DNA from: GCA-2686765 sp036012725
GTDB taxonomy: Bacteria > Pseudomonadota > Alphaproteobacteria > Rhodospirillales > 2-02-FULL-58-16
Length of the DNA stretch: 24,524 nt
NCBI GenBank assembly: GCA_036012725.1
Contig: DASCPW010000082.1
Location: 1 to 24,524, forward strand
Direction: 5' to 3'
A model generated the notes under the pieces. The model was given only the letters and a program-made list of their open reading frames with translations, was not told where the DNA came from and did not search any database. Position 1 is the stretch's first letter; each line of letters opens with the position of its first letter. The position numbers and the translations under genes were made by a program. Of the stretch, positions 22,714 to 24,524 are shown in pieces.

Positions 22714-23345
22714 AACCCTCGCTCCTGATCGTCGGCGGCGGAGGACACGGTAAGGTCGTCGCCGACGCCGCCATGGCCACCGGAGCCTGGAAGCGGATCG
22801 CCTTCCTGGACAACCATTGGCATAGCCTGGGCAGGGTGCTGGGCCTGGAGATGTTGGGGGCGAACGACGCGATGGAGCGCCTGCGTCCGGAATTCGACGA
22901 TCTCCTGGTCGCCCTCGGCGACAACGATCGGCGGATGGACTTGCTCGACCGCGGCCGGGCCCTTGGTTATGTCTTGCCCGTCCTCCGCCATCCCGACTCA
23001 TCGGTCAGCCCGACGGCGCGGATCGGAGAAGGGACCGTCGTTTTCGCCCAGGCGGCGGTTAACCCCGCCGCCGAGATCGGCCGCGGGGTGATTATCAACA
23101 CCGGTGCGGCAATCGAGCACGACTGCCGTATCGGCGACGGCGGACAGGTCTCGCCCGGAGCCTGCATGGGCGGAGAAGCGCGCCTAGGGGCACAGGCCTT
23201 CCTCGGTATCAATGCCTCGGTGTTGCCCAAGGTATCCGTCGGCGAAGGAACCACCGTCGGCGCCGGCGCCGCGGTTATTCGGGACCTTCCCAGGAACGTG
23301 GTCGCCACCGGTGTTCCGGCCCGGGTGCGGGGAGAAGTGAAATAA
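22710..23345 (+). CDS. Sugar O/N-acyltransferase, NeuD/PglD family
   Basis: A 211-residue protein with an N-terminal Rossmann-like domain (LLIVGGGGHGKVVADAA, residues 5-21) and a left-handed beta helix of hexapeptide repeats (about residues 97-205; PTARIGEGTVVFAQAAVNPAAEIGRG, ending VIRDLPRNVVATGVPARV). H137 in IEHDCRIGDG is at the catalytic position of the family. PglD and LegH use acetyl-CoA to acetylate the 4-amino group of UDP-sugars, and NeuD O-acetylates sialate. Here 4-N-acylation of the aminotransferase product is the simplest reading. The stop is TAA in a four-base overlap with the next gene. Confidence 0.92.
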   Translation: MKPSLLIVGGGGHGKVVADAAMATGAWKRIAFLDNHWHSLGRVLGLEMLGANDAMERLRPEFDDLLVALGDNDRRMDLLDRGRALGYVLPVLRHPDSSVSPTARIGEGTVVFAQAAVNPAAEIGRGVIINTGAAIEHDCRIGDGGQVSPGACMGGEARLGAQAFLGINASVLPKVSVGEGTTVGAGAAVIRDLPRNVVATGVPARVRGEVK

Positions 23346-24524
23346 AAATTCTTTTTGTCTATTTTAACCTTGAATATCGTCCGAGGACATTGCCCACCAT
23401 ATCGATCCTCGATGCCATCGCGCGCGAGGAGGGGCACAAGACGGCCCTTTTCGATACCTCATTTTATGAGGCCTATATAGACCCCGTCGCCCTCAACCGA
23501 TTAAAATCCGGCATCATCAAGGATGTCGACAACCTGAGCATTCTGTCCAAGAAAAGTTCTCCGCTGGAGGATTTGAAGGACGATATCCGGCGGATCGAGC
23601 CCGATCTTATCGCTTTCACCTATGTGATCAATCATCTAGACATGCAGAGGGATCTTCTCGGTCCCGTCAAGGAGGAATTTCCGAACATCAAGATCATTGC
23701 CGGCGGAAGCCAGTGTATCCTCAACCCGGAGAGCTCCATCGCCGAGCCCTACATAGACATGATGTGCTACGGGGAGGGGGAGGTCCTGTTCAGGGAGCTG
23801 CTGAGGACGATCGAGTCCGGTGGCGACCTGAAGACCATCCGGGGACTCTGGCTCAAGAACGAGGGTGGCGGCATCCACAAAAGCCAGATCACCAAGCTAA
23901 CGGACATCAATACCGTTCCAATCCCGAGTTGGGATCTTTTCGAGCCCACACAGTTGTTCGGCTTGTACGACGGTCATGCCCATAGAATGGGACACGTCGA
24001 ATTTTCCCGTGGCTGTCCCTACAGCTGCACCTATTGCGGCCAGGCCTTCCTGCGCGAGGCTTTCATGGCCGGAGGGAAGGCCAAGTTCGTGCGCCACAAG
24101 TCGCCGAAGGTGGCCGTTCACGAATATAAGATTTTGAAGGAAAAGTATGACCTGGAAATGTTCTATTTCGTCGATGGAACCTTCTCATCCATGTCGACCC
24201 AAGCCCTGGAAGAACTGGCCCATCTCTACAGGGAGGAAGTGGGGCTTCCCTTCATCGCCCTGGTTCATCCCCTAACCGTCACGGAAAGAAAGGCCGAGTT
24301 GCTGAGCCTGATGGGTTGCGTCCATGTAACCCTCGGCATCGAGTCCGGAGACGCTGAGTACCGGGCCCGGATCATGAAGCGGAAAATGTCGAATCAGCAG
24401 ATCGTCGCCGCCGTGAGGAACCTGAGGAAGAACGGCATTAAGGTCAGTACCTATAACATTAGCGGAATGCCCGGCATGGACCGTGATCATATTTTAAAGA
24501 CGATCGACTTGAACCGTGAGGCGG
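23342..24524 (+). CDS. B12-binding-type radical SAM protein (partial at window edge; ATA start)
   Basis: At least 394 residues, open at the right edge. Residues 1-140 resemble a cobalamin-binding Rossmann domain (KILFVYFNLEYRPRTLP; IIAGGSQCILNPE; IDMMCYGEGEVLFREL), though the DxHxxG cobalamin ligand motif is not visible. The radical SAM core has C225, C229 and C232 in RGCPYSCTYCGQ, followed by FVDGTF and TLGIESGD. No ATG, GTG or TTG lies at the natural start. Reading begins at ATA (23342), seven bases after GGAG and overlapping the neuD-like stop by four bases; the next options are TTG at 23390 and an ATG near 23641, both inside the first domain. The relatives include methyltransferases and cyclases, so the reaction is unknown. 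Confidence 0.82.
   Translation, partial: MKILFVYFNLEYRPRTLPTISILDAIAREEGHKTALFDTSFYEAYIDPVALNRLKSGIIKDVDNLSILSKKSSPLEDLKDDIRRIEPDLIAFTYVINHLDMQRDLLGPVKEEFPNIKIIAGGSQCILNPESSIAEPYIDMMCYGEGEVLFRELLRTIESGGDLKTIRGLWLKNEGGGIHKSQITKLTDINTVPIPSWDLFEPTQLFGLYDGHAHRMGHVEFSRGCPYSCTYCGQAFLREAFMAGGKAKFVRHKSPKVAVHEYKILKEKYDLEMFYFVDGTFSSMSTQALEELAHLYREEVGLPFIALVHPLTVTERKAELLSLMGCVHVTLGIESGDAEYRARIMKRKMSNQQIVAAVRNLRKNGIKVSTYNISGMPGMDRDHILKTIDLNREA

Overview
The window looks like a chromosomal segment of a Gram-negative alphaproteobacterium, probably Rhodospirillales-like and of fairly high G+C. The grounds are an RpoH-type sigma-32 next to rluD, an aroK-aroB pair, a DUF6476-type small membrane protein, and house-keeping genes that read like alphaproteobacterial ones. 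This placement is inferred from gene content; no alignment was run.

Positions 1-8880 hold house-keeping genes. They include a tRNA-Glu(CTC), a JAMM-type zinc protease-like gene with its small membrane-protein partner, rluD, rpoH, and a convergent four-gene ABC export-type operon on the minus strand (ATPase, permease, GldG-like protein, DUF4340 protein). Positions 7929-10972 form a second minus-strand operon: a 46-residue membrane microprotein, a large exported helical protein of unknown function, and a Xer recombinase. Positions 11245-15511 run on the plus strand: aroK-aroB (4-base overlap), a CNNM/CorC-type membrane protein with CBS domains, a stand-alone CBS-pair protein and a DUF2889 protein.

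From about 15590 to the right edge lies a surface-glycan locus. It opens with a promoter overlapped by two 15-bp GTTC-N7-GAAC palindromes, then a winged-helix regulator with a Rossmann-like C-terminal half, then a specialised NusG paralogue (NGN+KOW, RfaH-like). Directly after the NusG paralogue, in the leader of the next gene, is an 11/12 match to the enterobacterial ops element that recruits RfaH. The locus therefore appears to encode its own antitermination factor just upstream of that factor's loading site.

The genes after ops are an APS-kinase-like protein, a 41-residue ORF, an RmlB-type 4,6-dehydratase, a NeuB-family synthase, a DegT-family aminotransferase, a CMP-nonulosonate synthetase-like cytidylyltransferase, a PseG-like protein, a NeuD/PglD-like acyltransferase and a B12-binding-type radical SAM protein cut by the window edge. 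Together they read as a nonulosonic (sialic-acid-like) sugar pathway mixing elements of the legionaminate and pseudaminate routes. The kinase, cytidylyltransferase and PseG-like protein each depart from family consensus at active-site motifs. The radical SAM gene has a good Shine-Dalgarno and 4-base overlap but begins with ATA instead of ATG. The product sugar and the role of the radical SAM enzyme cannot be named from sequence alone.
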